Below the pieces are notes generated by a model. The model was not told where the DNA came from. It made no database searches and saw only the letters and a list, made by a program, of their open reading frames with translations. This document shows, piece after piece, positions 38,292-47,422 of a stretch of 64,000 bases of DNA. Within the stretch, counting starts at the first letter, position 1. Each line of letters starts with the position of its first letter. Location: contig NZ_QTJY01000013.1 in NCBI RefSeq assembly GCF_003703975.1, positions 124,001 through 188,000 on the forward strand, written 5' to 3'. The DNA is from Larkinella soli. GTDB lineage: Bacteria > Bacteroidota > Bacteroidia > Cytophagales > Spirosomataceae. A program made the translations under genes and the position numbers.

Positions 38292-39476
38292 TCAGATGGC
38301 CGGGTGGCGTTTGAACTCTTTGGTCCGGTCGAACAGATACCGGTAGGTAACATGCTCTTTCCGAACCGTGCCGCCCAGCATTTTGGCAAAACGGATCATC
38401 TTCGGATTAAAGTCCCCGACCCAGTTCAGTTCCAGGTCCTCGTACTGATAGTTCGGTCGCCAGGCCACGCGGGTAAATGCCAGCGCAATCGCCGATTCGA
38501 TGCCCCGCCCCTGGTATTCGGGAATGATGCCGAAAATGACGCCGAAAGCCTTTTTGTTGGTCTTCATCAGCTTGTGATACAGGAACTTAATCTTTCCGAT
38601 CAGATTCAGCTTTCCGTTGACGTGCTTAAAGATCTGATTTAGTTCGGGCAGCATGATGAAGAAGGAAATCGGCTCCTCGCGGTGGTAACCGAACCACATC
38701 AGTTCTTCGTCCATGATCGGCTTCATCCGCAGCATCAGCATCCGGACCTGCTGCTGCGACATTTCCGGAACGCTCAGGTGACGCGCCCAGGCTTTGTTAA
38801 AGATGTACCGGAAGTCTTCGGTGTATTTTTCCAGCTTAGCCATCTCCACATGCCGAAAGTCATAGGTCGGATCGTTCAACGTCCGCTGGGAGCGTTCGAA
38901 CACGGAGGGATGAATCAACGCCCGGACCCGGTCTTCCCGCATGGGCAGGTAAAAGGTCAGTTGCCGGAAATAATCCTGAAAGCCGTATTTCTCAAACAGG
39001 GGAACGTAATAGGGCTTGGTGTAAGGCATTCCGTAGGTCGGTTCCCAGTCGAAGCCGTCGACGAGCAGGCCCCACCAGCGGTCACGTTCGCCAAAGTTGA
39101 TCGGCCCGTCCATGGCCTCCATGCCCTTGCTGGTCAGCCACTCGCGGCAGCGGTCGAAAAGCAGGAATGCCGCCTTTTCGTCGTCGATGCATTCGAAGAA
39201 GCCCATTCCGCCCGTAGGCTGATCGTTGTTCCGGTGGGTGGTTTCCGAGTTGACGAAAGCCGCCACCCGCCCCACCGCCTTGCCGCCCTCGTCGAGCAAC
39301 AGCCAGCGGATGCATTCGCCGTGAAGAAAGAATTTATTTTTTTCGGGATCGAACACCTCCTCGATATCTTCGTCCAGCGGTCTGATCCAGTAGGGATCGT
39401 TACGGTACAGGCGAACCGCTAACTGGAGGAATTCTTTCCTGTAGGCCGGATTCGTACCGACTTCGACAAGCTGCAT
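38292..39476 (-). CDS. GNAT-like protein of unknown substrate
   Basis: A 394-residue protein resembling the YghO-type group of acetyltransferase-fold proteins. The N-terminal part (residues 1-200) carries an acyltransferase-like segment GKAVGRVAAFVNSETTH, and DGPINFGERDRWWGLLVDGFDW is a conserved-looking glycine/tryptophan-rich block. The C-terminal part has FGVIFGIIPEYQGRGIESA, which matches the acetyl-CoA loop motif (Q/R-x-x-G-x-G/A) of GNAT enzymes. The family is common in Bacteroidota without assigned function. It is first in a probable two-gene operon with the PfkB kinase. Confidence 0.65.
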   Translation of the reverse strand: MQLVEVGTNPAYRKEFLQLAVRLYRNDPYWIRPLDEDIEEVFDPEKNKFFLHGECIRWLLLDEGGKAVGRVAAFVNSETTHRNNDQPTGGMGFFECIDDEKAAFLLFDRCREWLTSKGMEAMDGPINFGERDRWWGLLVDGFDWEPTYGMPYTKPYYVPLFEKYGFQDYFRQLTFYLPMREDRVRALIHPSVFERSQRTLNDPTYDFRHVEMAKLEKYTEDFRYIFNKAWARHLSVPEMSQQQVRMLMLRMKPIMDEELMWFGYHREEPISFFIMLPELNQIFKHVNGKLNLIGKIKFLYHKLMKTNKKAFGVIFGIIPEYQGRGIESAIALAFTRVAWRPNYQYEDLELNWVGDFNPKMIRFAKMLGGTVRKEHVTYRYLFDRTKEFKRHPAI

Positions 39477-39600
39477 CGTTCAATCAGAATCTATAAATAA
39501 CCAATCATTCGCAGGGCCGCAGCCCGAACCGCTGCGAAGATAGGAAAACTACGGCACTTGCCGCCCGTCATTCGGTTACGGACTTCCGCCGAACATTGTG

Positions 39601-39608
39601 TAGATTTG
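39601..39608 (+). promoter_or_regulatory. -7 promoter element of cysS
   Basis: TAGATTTG is a perfect TAnnTTTG match 29 bases before the ATG at 39638. It overlaps the upstream in-frame TTG codon region (39596), which supports the downstream start. Confidence 0.5.
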
Positions 39609-39637
39609 TGATCGCAAGCAAGGCCGCAGATGTAAGA

Positions 39638-41128
39638 ATGGCACAACCACTGAAAGTATACAATACGCTCACTCGTCAGAAAGAACTGTTTGAACCCATC
39701 AATCCGCCCTACGTGGGGCTTTATGTCTGCGGCCCGACGGTTTACAACTTTGTCCACCTGGGCAACGTTCGCACGTTTCTGACTTTCGATACCTTGTTTC
39801 GCTACCTGACTCATATCGGCTACAAAGTCCGCTATGTGCGCAACATTACCGATGTCGGGCACCTGGTCGGCGACGGCGATGACGGGGAAGATAAAATCGG
39901 CCGGATGGCCAAGCTGGAAAAGATCGAGCCGATGGAGGTCGTGCAGCGGTATACCAACGACTTCCGGGCCGTCATGGCTACCTTCAACATCCTGCCGCCG
40001 AGCATCGAACCGACCGCCACGGGCCACATGGTGGAGCAGATCGATGCCGTCCGGTCATTGATCGGGAAAGGGCTGGCCTACGAGTCGAACGGTTCGGTGT
40101 ATTTCGACATTGCCCGGTATAACGCGCAGGGCGGCAGCTACGGCAAGCTTTCGGGGCGTGTCCTCGACGACCTGCTGAACGAAACCCGGGATCTGGACGG
40201 GCAGGCCGAAAAACGCAACCCGCTGGATTTTGCCCTCTGGAAAAAAGCCGCCCCCGAACACCTGATGCGGTGGCCGTCACCCTGGAGCAACGGTTTTCCC
40301 GGTTGGCATCTGGAGTGTACCTGCATGAGTACCAAATACCTCGGCAAGCAGTTCGACATTCATGGCGGGGGCATGGACCTGAAGTTTCCCCACCATGAGT
40401 GCGAGTTGGCACAGGGACAGAGCATTTACGGCGAGGAGCCGGTTCGCTACTGGCTGCACTCCAACATGCTGACGGTCAACGGCCAGAAGATGTCGAAGTC
40501 GCTGGGCAACTCTTTCCTGCCGCACGAGCTGTTTACGGGCAGCCACCATCTGCTCGAACAGGCCTACAGCCCCATGACGGTGCGGTTCTTCATGCTGCAA
40601 TCCCACTACCGCAGCACGCTCGACTTCTCGAACGAAGCTCTGAAAGCCGCCCAGAAAGGCTATCGACGCCTGGCCAACGGGTTACGGATCATCAAGTCTC
40701 TGGAATATACCCCGGCCGAAGGGGTAGCCGCCGACGAAAAGAAACAGCAGGAGGTCCGGAAAGCCGTCGATGATTTCTATGCCGCCCTGAACGACGACCT
40801 GAACACGGCCGTCGGGATTGCCCAGCTGTTTTCGCTGTTGAAGTATATCAACATGCTGAATCTGAACCAGATTCAGGCGGCCGCTCTCGGAGAGGAGGTC
40901 TTCGGGCTGCTGAAAGATTCTTTCATTCGGTTTACGGAGAACATTCTGGGTCTGAAAGAGGAAAAAACCGATACCAGCGCCGTTCTGGACGGTATGCTGA
41001 CGCTATATCGGGAATACAAAGAACAAAAACAGTACGATAAGGTTGACCAGATACGTTCCTACTTTAAAGCGCAGAGCCTGGTCATCAAGGACATGAAACA
41101 CCGGATCGACTGGGCTTACGAAGAATAA
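39638..41128 (+). CDS. cysS: Cysteinyl-tRNA synthetase
   Basis: Charges tRNA-Cys (496 aa). The class I HIGH motif is HLGN (residues 40-43), in [10 protein letters not shown]. Zinc ligand Cys31 lies in YVCGPTVYN, with further ligands in the HLECTCMS and HHECELAQ segments. The KMSKS loop is at 284-288. The start at 39638 ([11 protein letters not shown]) is chosen over an upstream TTG because it agrees with family length and with the -7 box. It is followed after 36 bases by a peptidase gene on the same strand. Confidence 0.97.
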   Translation: MAQPLKVYNTLTRQKELFEPINPPYVGLYVCGPTVYNFVHLGNVRTFLTFDTLFRYLTHIGYKVRYVRNITDVGHLVGDGDDGEDKIGRMAKLEKIEPMEVVQRYTNDFRAVMATFNILPPSIEPTATGHMVEQIDAVRSLIGKGLAYESNGSVYFDIARYNAQGGSYGKLSGRVLDDLLNETRDLDGQAEKRNPLDFALWKKAAPEHLMRWPSPWSNGFPGWHLECTCMSTKYLGKQFDIHGGGMDLKFPHHECELAQGQSIYGEEPVRYWLHSNMLTVNGQKMSKSLGNSFLPHELFTGSHHLLEQAYSPMTVRFFMLQSHYRSTLDFSNEALKAAQKGYRRLANGLRIIKSLEYTPAEGVAADEKKQQEVRKAVDDFYAALNDDLNTAVGIAQLFSLLKYINMLNLNQIQAAALGEEVFGLLKDSFIRFTENILGLKEEKTDTSAVLDGMLTLYREYKEQKQYDKVDQIRSYFKAQSLVIKDMKHRIDWAYEE

Positions 41129-41164
41129 CCTGCGTTACCAGGGCTGAAACCGCACGGGCTGACT

Positions 41165-42163
41165 ATGCATCTGAATAAGAAACTCATTTTTTTCTGGCTG
41201 GCAGCCGTCGTTACTGTCAGTTCCTGCAAAAGTAAAAAACAGGATCAGGAGGAGAATAAAGCAACGGAGACCATCACGGTCAAAGCACCGGACCTCAATG
41301 CGGATTCGGCGTTTGCCTATGTGGCCCGGCAGGTGGCTTTCGGGCCGCGGGTTCCCAACACGGAGGCCCATCGGCGCTGCGGAGATTATCTGATCGCCAA
41401 ACTGAAACAGTTCGGCTGCGAGGTGACGGTCCAGAGCTTTACGGCAACCACCTACGACGGCATCCGGCTCAACGCCCGGAACATCATCGGCAGCATCAAT
41501 CCGAACGCTTCCAAACGCATCATTCTGGCGTCCCACTGGGATTCGAGACCTTATGCCGATCAGGACAGCGTCGCCAAAACCAGGCCGGTGCTGGGCGCCA
41601 ATGACGGGGCCAGCGGGGTCGGGGTGCTGCTCGAACTGGCCCGGACCGTCCAGCAGGCCGGTACCAAACCGGGCGTCGGCATCGACATTATCTTCTTTGA
41701 CGCAGAAGACTGGGGCAACTCGGAACGCGCCAGGGACGAATACGTCGGCTTCTGCCTCGGTTCGCAGTACTGGTCGGCCAATAAGCACAAAGCCGGTTAT
41801 TCGGCCTACTACGGGATTCTGCTCGACATGGTCGGGGCCAAAGGGGCCACGTTCCAGAAGGAAGGCTATTCGATGCAGTATGCCCCGACGATTGCCAACA
41901 AGGTCTGGCAAACGGCCAGCCAGATGGGCCTGAACCAGTATTTTGTCGACTCCGGCCGGACGGGCGGCTCCATCACCGACGACCACCTGCCGGTCAACAA
42001 GGTGGCTAAAATTCCGATGATCGACATCATTCATACCCACCTCGAATCGGGCAACTTTTTTGCAGACTGGCATACCGCCGACGATGACATGGACAACATC
42101 GACGCGAATACGTTAAAAGCCGTCGGGCAGGTCGTGCTGCAAACCCTCTATCAGGAAGAATAA
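41165..42163 (+). CDS. M28-family lipoprotein (glutaminyl-cyclase-like)
   Basis: A 332-residue predicted lipoprotein (lipobox VSSC, Cys21). The zinc-peptidase fold is seen in ASHWDSRP (His124, Asp126), GANDGASG (Asp147), FFDAEDWG (Glu181/Asp182) and the late HTHLES. The SHWDSRP/DAEDWG pairing is that of the glutaminyl-peptide cyclotransferase branch of M28, so it may cyclise N-terminal Gln of exported proteins rather than cut peptides; both are inference. Many mature Bacteroidota surface proteins begin with Gln, for example after signal cleavage of the SusC at 6.6 kb. Confidence 0.85.
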   Translation: MHLNKKLIFFWLAAVVTVSSCKSKKQDQEENKATETITVKAPDLNADSAFAYVARQVAFGPRVPNTEAHRRCGDYLIAKLKQFGCEVTVQSFTATTYDGIRLNARNIIGSINPNASKRIILASHWDSRPYADQDSVAKTRPVLGANDGASGVGVLLELARTVQQAGTKPGVGIDIIFFDAEDWGNSERARDEYVGFCLGSQYWSANKHKAGYSAYYGILLDMVGAKGATFQKEGYSMQYAPTIANKVWQTASQMGLNQYFVDSGRTGGSITDDHLPVNKVAKIPMIDIIHTHLESGNFFADWHTADDDMDNIDANTLKAVGQVVLQTLYQEE

Positions 42164-42192
42164 ATTCCGTAACGACAAACGATGTTTCTCCG

Positions 42193-42603
42193 ATGGTTTC
42201 CCTGAGACGGACCGCCATTCGCCTTTTTCGGGCAGCGCCCGGTTTTCTGTGGCTTGCTGCCGCCGGCTGTTCGGCCCCTCCGGATCGGCTGGGTGCGCTC
42301 GATCTGGTCAAGTGGCGCCAGGACCGGGGAGGCTGTAAGGGCGTTCGGGCCTCCCTGGTAGAAGACTTCAAGACGATCCGGCAGGAGTTGAAGGGGACTT
42401 CGGCGAATGAGGTGGGAAAAATCCTGGGGCGGCCGGACATCGAGCAGCTGGCCGACCGCAATCAGAAGTACTACATCTATTTTCTGGAAACCGGGCCGCA
42501 CTGCCGGGATCCGAAAATCAGGTCGGAAAGCCGGTCGGTGGCCCTCCGCATCAGCGCGATCGGTCTGGTCACCGAAATTACCTTCCAGCGCGGCCGACCT
42601 TAA
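42193..42603 (+). CDS. Small lipoprotein, SmpA/BamE-like pattern
   Basis: A 136-residue predicted lipoprotein (lipobox AAGC at about residues 23-26). The mature part contains LKGTSANEVGKILGRPD and then a YYIYFLETGPHC strand pair, the layout of SmpA/OmlA (BamE-fold) domains: a helix ending in LGxP followed by beta strands. Two Cys after the lipobox (GGCKG and PHCRD) could form a disulphide. It is third in line after cysS and the M28 gene. Function is unknown. Confidence 0.7.
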   Translation: MVSLRRTAIRLFRAAPGFLWLAAAGCSAPPDRLGALDLVKWRQDRGGCKGVRASLVEDFKTIRQELKGTSANEVGKILGRPDIEQLADRNQKYYIYFLETGPHCRDPKIRSESRSVALRISAIGLVTEITFQRGRP

Positions 42604-42624
42604 AAGCCGGTCTCGGGCCGGCTT
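42604..42624. terminator. Weak bidirectional hairpin between convergent genes
   Basis: AAGCCGG / CCGGCTT (42604-42610 / 42618-42624), 7-base loop, between the small lipoprotein gene and nadD. On the minus strand it is followed by TTTTA only, so it is a modest terminator at best. Confidence 0.5.
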
Positions 42625-42627
42625 GCC

Positions 42628-43200
42628 TCACAGGTAAAATTTCCTGCGGATAATCATCTCTCCGACCACTTCGGGCACTATATACCGGATCGACCGGTTG
42701 GCTTTGAGGCACTCCCGAATGAACGTCGCCGAGATGTCCAGCAGCGGAGCCTGCACGAACCGGACGTTGGGATGCTGCTCCAGCGGGCTGGGATCACTGT
42801 TCGGACGGGGGTACACGTAAAGGCCGAAATACTCCAGAATCTTCTCGTGGTTCTTCCAGTTGGGAAACTGAGCGAGGTTGTCGCCCCCGATAATCAGCTT
42901 AAACTGATGCGCCGGGTATTTCTCCTGAAGCCGGACGAGCGTATCGATGGTGTAACTGGGCCGGGGCATGGAAAACTCGATGTCGGTGGCTTTCAGCTTC
43001 GAATTATCGGCAATGGCCCGTTCGACCATGTCCAGCCGGTCGAATTCATGGAGCAGGTTCTTGTTCTTTTTGAACGGGTTTTGCGGGGAAACCACAAACC
43101 AGACCTGATCCAGATCGGTGCCGGTCGCCATGGTATCGGCTATGATCAGGTGGCCGATATGAACGGGATTGAAGGAGCCGAAAAACAAGCCGATGCGCAT
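42628..43200 (-). CDS. nadD: Nicotinate-nucleotide adenylyltransferase
   Basis: Converts nicotinate mononucleotide to deamido-NAD in NAD synthesis (190 aa). The nucleotidyltransferase motif GSFNPVHIGH is at residues 8-17 and the C-terminal ISATFIRE motif (S/T-x-x-R) is present. The start at 43200 (MRIGLFFGSF) is favoured over a Met ten codons upstream because the protein then begins with the family's first strand. It is downstream of gmk but separated from it by a terminator. Confidence 0.95.
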   Translation of the reverse strand: MRIGLFFGSFNPVHIGHLIIADTMATGTDLDQVWFVVSPQNPFKKNKNLLHEFDRLDMVERAIADNSKLKATDIEFSMPRPSYTIDTLVRLQEKYPAHQFKLIIGGDNLAQFPNWKNHEKILEYFGLYVYPRPNSDPSPLEQHPNVRFVQAPLLDISATFIRECLKANRSIRYIVPEVVGEMIIRRKFYL

Positions 43201-43228
43201 AGAAAGAAAGGCTGAATTGGGATGAGAC

Positions 43229-43260
43229 AAAAAAAGCGCAGAGATCGACTCCCCTGCGCT
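43229..43260 (-). terminator. Terminator after gmk
   Basis: On the minus strand: a 7-bp stem (43254-43260 / 43235-43241) with a 12-base loop followed by seven T (complement of 43229-43235). It lies just downstream of gmk and only 29 bases before the nadD start, so nadD must rely on readthrough or on a promoter I cannot see. Confidence 0.8.
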
Positions 43261-43280
43261 CTTTTCTTCCCTGTTCGAAA

Positions 43281-43880
43281 TTAAATAACGGTTGCCTTCG
43301 CCGGTATCTTATTCTCCTGCAGAAAATCGTCTACCAGCTTCTGGGCTTTGGCCAGTGCATCCTCCAGGTGATCGTTGACCAGAATGACGTCGAACTCGTC
43401 CTGAAAGCTCATTTCAAAATGAACCTTGAACAGGCGTTTGGACAGGCTGTCTTCCGTTTCGGTTCCGCGGGCCAGCAGGCGCTGCTTCAGGGTTTCTTCA
43501 TCCGGCACCTTCACAAAGATAGCCAGTGCTTTATCCCCGTAATATTTTTTAAGTTTCAGACCGCCCTGCACATCGACGTCGAAGAGAACGTGCTTGCCGC
43601 TGTCCCAAACCCGCTGGATTTCCGATTTCAGCGTCCCGTAAAACGCACCGACATATACCTCTTCCCACTCAACGAACTCGTCGTTGTCGATCTTATCCTT
43701 AAATTCTTCGGGAGATAAAAAGTAGTAGTCTTTGCCGTTTTGTTCCGAACGTCCACGACGGTCGCGGGTACAGGCGGAGATGGAGAAACCCAGGTTCGGA
43801 TTCGTTGTTAAAAGGTGCCTGACGATGGTGGTCTTGCCTGAACCTGAGGGAGCCGAAAAAATGATTAATTTACCTTCCAA
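43281..43880 (-). CDS. gmk: Guanylate kinase
   Basis: Phosphorylates GMP to GDP (199 aa, normal length). P-loop [10 protein letters not shown] at residues 9-18; GMP-binding region STRDR-type [20 protein letters not shown] follows. The GuK signature is complete. It begins 6 bases after the RsrA-like gene, so it shares a transcript with the sigma/anti-sigma pair. Confidence 0.96.
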   Translation of the reverse strand: MEGKLIIFSAPSGSGKTTIVRHLLTTNPNLGFSISACTRDRRGRSEQNGKDYYFLSPEEFKDKIDNDEFVEWEEVYVGAFYGTLKSEIQRVWDSGKHVLFDVDVQGGLKLKKYYGDKALAIFVKVPDEETLKQRLLARGTETEDSLSKRLFKVHFEMSFQDEFDVILVNDHLEDALAKAQKLVDDFLQENKIPAKATVI

Positions 43881-43886
43881 TGCCGC

Positions 43887-44123
43887 TTACTTTGCTATTC
43901 CTGACCGGATGGCTGCTGCAATCTTCTCCGGACAACACTTCTTCTCGACCTTCCCCTGCAGCGCTTCCTTGATGCATTTTTCGAGATTGTACATATCGAT
44001 GCAAGGCTTACAGGCATCCATATTCTGCCTGAAATGATCCTTTTCTGCTTCGGAAGCGCCCCCGTCCAGAATAGACTGGATTCTCTTCAGGCAATCTGCC
44101 TGGTGTTCACAGTGTTCTTTCAT
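43887..44123 (-). CDS. RsrA-like zinc-binding anti-sigma factor
   Basis: A 78-residue Cys-rich protein (99 if the Met at 44186 is used). It aligns with the redox-sensing anti-sigma factor RsrA of Streptomyces: an early Cys pair (Cys5, Cys11), the zinc CxxC (Cys38-Cys41, in ACKPCIDMYNLE) and the late adjacent Cys63-Cys64 (KKCC). The position matching RsrA zinc ligand His37 is Asn34; a nearby His30 could substitute. It lies directly downstream of an ECF sigma gene, the expected partner. Expected role: holds the sigma factor when reduced and releases it on disulphide stress; this is inference from RsrA. Confidence 0.75.
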   Translation of the reverse strand: MKEHCEHQADCLKRIQSILDGGASEAEKDHFRQNMDACKPCIDMYNLEKCIKEALQGKVEKKCCPEKIAAAIRSGIAK

Positions 44124-44271
44124 GGGAGCAGTTGTCTGCTTACCCTCTTCACCAACCGAAGTTGATAAATGCAATGATCCCGACATTGGAAAAATTTAAT
44201 TTATTCCAGAAAATATTCTACATTATGTGACTTGCCCTAACAACCAAGTATAGTATCAAAAAAGTTTCAGA

Positions 44272-44886
44272 TTAGTCATCATTTTTATTGTAACCCATTG
44301 AAGCCGCATATTCTTTCAGCTTATCCTTCAACAGGTTCCGGGCCCGGTGCAACCGGGAACGAACCGTACCGATGGGGATATCCAGGATTTTGGCCATTTC
44401 CTCGTACGTAAATCCTTCGATGTCGCAGAGAATAATGACCGTCCGGAAATCGACCGGCAGCGAATTGAGGGCCGAGGCCACTTCGTCGCCGATCATATCC
44501 TGCACCGTTTCGAACCGCAGGTCCGTCGTGTGCTCGGTTTCGGAAGCTTCATCGGAGTTGTAGGTGGTTTCTACATCCTGGTAGTCAACCTTCGCCGGCT
44601 CCTTGCTTTTTTTCCGATAATCGTTGATGAAGCTATTCTTCAGAATGCGGAACAACCACGCTTTTGCGTTAGTTCCCTGCTCAAATGAGGAAATAAAGCG
44701 AAACGCCTTTAAATACGTGTCCTGCACAAGGTCGTTGGCGTCATCTTCATCCATGGTCAACCGGAAGGCAAAGTTGTACATGGAGTCGATGTGCGGCATG
44801 AACTCTTTGTTGAAGACTTCGTACTTCTGTTCGTCGGTATACCCTTGGAGTTGCGTATCTGACATAATTTCGGGCATAGTCGTCAT
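44272..44886 (-). CDS. ECF sigma factor, SigR-like
   Basis: A 204-residue group-4 sigma factor. Region 2 includes FAFRLTMDEDDANDLVQDTYLKAFRFISSF and NAKAWLFRILKNSFIND. Region 4 is PVDFRTVIILCDIEGFTYEEMA followed by DIPIGTVRSRLHRARNLLKD. The CDIEGF/IPIGTVRSRLHR wording is like the SigR/SigH-type factors controlled by RsrA-like anti-sigmas, and such a gene follows at once. The first Met overlaps a possible -7 box (TAATTTTA), so a start at the eighth codon (44865, MSDTQLQ) is plausible. Confidence 0.9.
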   Translation of the reverse strand: MTTMPEIMSDTQLQGYTDEQKYEVFNKEFMPHIDSMYNFAFRLTMDEDDANDLVQDTYLKAFRFISSFEQGTNAKAWLFRILKNSFINDYRKKSKEPAKVDYQDVETTYNSDEASETEHTTDLRFETVQDMIGDEVASALNSLPVDFRTVIILCDIEGFTYEEMAKILDIPIGTVRSRLHRARNLLKDKLKEYAASMGYNKNDD

Positions 44887-45164
44887 AAAATTACAAATTT
44901 GGAATAAATGGCAATCTGACGTTTGTCGGGATCAATGATTTCAGATGCCGGATTCGTAGGAATGTTTCATCAGGACAGCCGTTTAGCTCAGGAAAAACAT
45001 TATTATATGGATAAAGCAAAAGTAAAACGCTAATGTTTTGGAGAATAAGCAAAAATCAATCCGGCCCTCGCAGCATGACTTAGACCTGCAAGGAACAGGA
45101 CAAATTGGCAGGAAGCAAGTGCCGGGTGATGGGTGGTTGGTTGACCGGGATGGGTGGCTCTTTT

Positions 45165-45890
45165 CTACAGGGCAAACCATTTAATGATCAGCCCCCCGAT
45201 GACGGCCCCGACCAGCGGCCCCACGACGGGAATCCAGGCATAGCCCCAGTCGGAGGAACCCTTTCCGGGAATCGGCAGAAGGGCATGGGCGATGCGGGGG
45301 CTCAGGTCCCGGGCCGGACTCATGGCATAGCCGGTCGTGCCGCCCAGCGAAAGCCCGATACTCCAGACCAGCACGCCCACCAGATAGGGACCGAGGCCGA
45401 TGGCCAGCGCGCCGAGCGATTTAGCCGAAATACCGGCAATGCCGACGATCAGCGCCAGCGTGGCGACGGCTTCACTGATGAAATTGCTGCCGGTATTGCG
45501 GATGGCGGGACCGGTAGAAAAAACCGCCAGCTTCGTTCCGGGGTCGGCCGTAGCGGCCCAGTGGGGCATGTAAAACAACCAGACCAGCACCGCTCCCAGA
45601 AACGCCCCGATCATCTGGGCCGGAAGGTAGGCCGCCAGTTTGCTGTAATCGTCGGTAGCCACGGCAAAAGCCACCGTGACGGCCGGGTTCAGGTGGGCAT
45701 CGATGCTGCCGAAGGCTTTGGCCACGAACACGCCCATGGTAACGGCGAACGCCCAGCCGGTGGTGATCACGATCCAGCCCGAGTTTTCGCCTTTGGTTTG
45801 TTTCAGCACGACATTGGCAACGACACCGTCGCCTAAAAGAATCAATACTAAGGTTCCGATAAGTTCACCAAGAAAAGGGGAAGACTGCAT
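45165..45890 (-). CDS. MIP-family channel (GlpF-like aquaglyceroporin)
   Basis: A 241-residue six-helix channel for water or small polyols. The first pore motif is NPA (68-70, in AHLNPAVTVAF). The second reads SPA (191-193) followed by Arg194-Asp195, in YAMSPARDLSPRI. The Arg of the selectivity filter and the Asp typical of glycerol facilitators are kept, while the second motif's Asn is replaced by Ser (codon AGT). It is monocistronic and not beside glpK (21.7 kb); glycerol is a plausible solute but unproven. Confidence 0.88.
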   Translation of the reverse strand: MQSSPFLGELIGTLVLILLGDGVVANVVLKQTKGENSGWIVITTGWAFAVTMGVFVAKAFGSIDAHLNPAVTVAFAVATDDYSKLAAYLPAQMIGAFLGAVLVWLFYMPHWAATADPGTKLAVFSTGPAIRNTGSNFISEAVATLALIVGIAGISAKSLGALAIGLGPYLVGVLVWSIGLSLGGTTGYAMSPARDLSPRIAHALLPIPGKGSSDWGYAWIPVVGPLVGAVIGGLIIKWFAL

Positions 45891-45993
45891 ACGAGGAAAG
45901 GATATACAATTTTTTCAGGTATAATTCATAAAACGGCGTCAATATACACGGAAATCGGCAAAGTCAACAAGGCGGGGATTGGCGTCCATGTCG

Positions 45994-46001
45994 TACCTTT
46001 G
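45994..46001 (+). promoter_or_regulatory. -7 promoter element of purB
   Basis: TACCTTTG is a perfect TAnnTTTG match, 20 bases before the purB ATG; the -33 element is not clear. Confidence 0.5.
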
Positions 46002-46021
46002 TGTTTTGGTAGACAAAACCT

Positions 46022-47362
46022 ATGCAACTTTCGGCACTGACTGCGCTCTCTCCGATCGACGGCCGCTATCGCCGTCAGGTGGAATCCCTGGCCACGTATT
46101 TTTCTGAATGGGGACTGATCCGGTACCGTATCCGGATCGAGATTGAATATTTTATCGAACTGTGCGAACTGCCCCTGCCCCAGCTGAAAGACATCGACCC
46201 CGCTATCTTTCCGCGGCTGCGCGGGCTGTATGAAAACTTCTCCGAAGCGGATGCGCTGCGGATCAAGGCCATCGAACGCGAAACCAACCACGACGTCAAA
46301 GCCGTCGAATATTTTATCAAGGAAAAGCTGACCGATCTGGCCATCGGCGATCATCTGGAGTTCATCCACTTCGGCCTCACCTCGCAGGACATCAACAACA
46401 CGGCCATTCCGCTGCTGCTCGACGATGCGCTGGAAACCGAAATCGAACCGCTGTACCGGCAGGTGTACGTGAAATTACAGGAGCTGTCCGAACGCTGGCG
46501 CGACATTCCGATGCTGGCCCGGACCCACGGTCAGCCGGCTTCCCCGACCCGGCTTGGAAAAGAATTCCTCGTCTTCTGCGAACGGATCGAGAAACAGCTT
46601 TACCTGCTGACCGACATTCCGGTATCGGCAAAATTCGGCGGGGCTACCGGTAACTTCAATGCCCACTATGTGGCCTATCCCGACGTCAACTGGGCCGGCT
46701 TCGGCGACGATTTCGTCCGGAAGCTGGGCCTCGACCGTAGCCGCCATACCACCCAGATCGAGCACTACGATATGCTCGCGGCTACCCTGGACGCCTATAA
46801 ACGACTGAATACCATCCTGATCGACCTCGACCGCGACATCTGGACCTACGTTTCGCTCAACTACTTCAAACAGAAAATCAGGGAGGGCGAAGTCGGCTCC
46901 TCGGCCATGCCGCATAAGGTGAACCCCATCGACTTCGAAAACTCGGAAGGCAATCTGGGCATTGCCAACGCCCTGTTCGAGCATCTGTCGGCCAAACTGC
47001 CCATTTCGAGGCTCCAGCGCGACCTGACGGACTCGACCGTGCTTCGCAACCTCGGCGTACCGTTCGCTCACTCGGCCATTGCCCTGAAAGCCCTGCTGAA
47101 AGGGCTTGAAAAACTGGAACTGAACGAAGCCGCCCTGAAAGCCGACCTGGAGGATAACTGGGCCGTGGTGGCTGAAGGGATTCAAACGATTCTCCGCCGG
47201 GAAGGATATCCCAAACCGTACGAAGCGCTGAAGGCGCTGACCCGCAAAAATGAAAAGATCACGGAAACCACGATGCGGGAGTTTATCGACGGGCTCCATG
47301 TGGACGAAAAAGTGAAAACGGAGCTGAGGGCAATAACACCGTATAATTACACGGGTATCTGA
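46022..47362 (+). CDS. purB: Adenylosuccinate lyase
   Basis: Cleaves SAICAR and adenylosuccinate in purine synthesis (446 aa). The fumarase/aspartase signature GSSAMPHKVNP is present, as are the catalytic-region motifs HFGLTSQDINNTA and RTHGQPASPTRLGKE. Length and N-terminus (LSALTALSPIDGRYRRQVE) match the E. coli-type PurB. It ends at a strong two-way terminator shared with proC. Confidence 0.97.
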   Translation: MQLSALTALSPIDGRYRRQVESLATYFSEWGLIRYRIRIEIEYFIELCELPLPQLKDIDPAIFPRLRGLYENFSEADALRIKAIERETNHDVKAVEYFIKEKLTDLAIGDHLEFIHFGLTSQDINNTAIPLLLDDALETEIEPLYRQVYVKLQELSERWRDIPMLARTHGQPASPTRLGKEFLVFCERIEKQLYLLTDIPVSAKFGGATGNFNAHYVAYPDVNWAGFGDDFVRKLGLDRSRHTTQIEHYDMLAATLDAYKRLNTILIDLDRDIWTYVSLNYFKQKIREGEVGSSAMPHKVNPIDFENSEGNLGIANALFEHLSAKLPISRLQRDLTDSTVLRNLGVPFAHSAIALKALLKGLEKLELNEAALKADLEDNWAVVAEGIQTILRREGYPKPYEALKALTRKNEKITETTMREFIDGLHVDEKVKTELRAITPYNYTGI

Positions 47363-47377
47363 ACAGCCCCTACGACA

Positions 47378-47415
47378 GAAAACCGCTTCCCGCACCGGTG
47401 CGGGAAGCGGTTTTC
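47378..47415. terminator. Bidirectional terminator between purB and proC
   Basis: A 19-bp perfect palindrome with no spacer (47378-47396 / 47397-47415), GC-rich centre with A/T ends, followed by TTTAT. It serves the convergent purB and proC genes. Confidence 0.9.
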
Positions 47416-47422
47416 TTTATTC

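Noticed and set aside
44887-45164. Possible RNA gene or small gene in the spacer beside the MIP channel
   Set aside because: No cloverleaf, no strong hairpin with T-run and no credible short frame with a start could be found.
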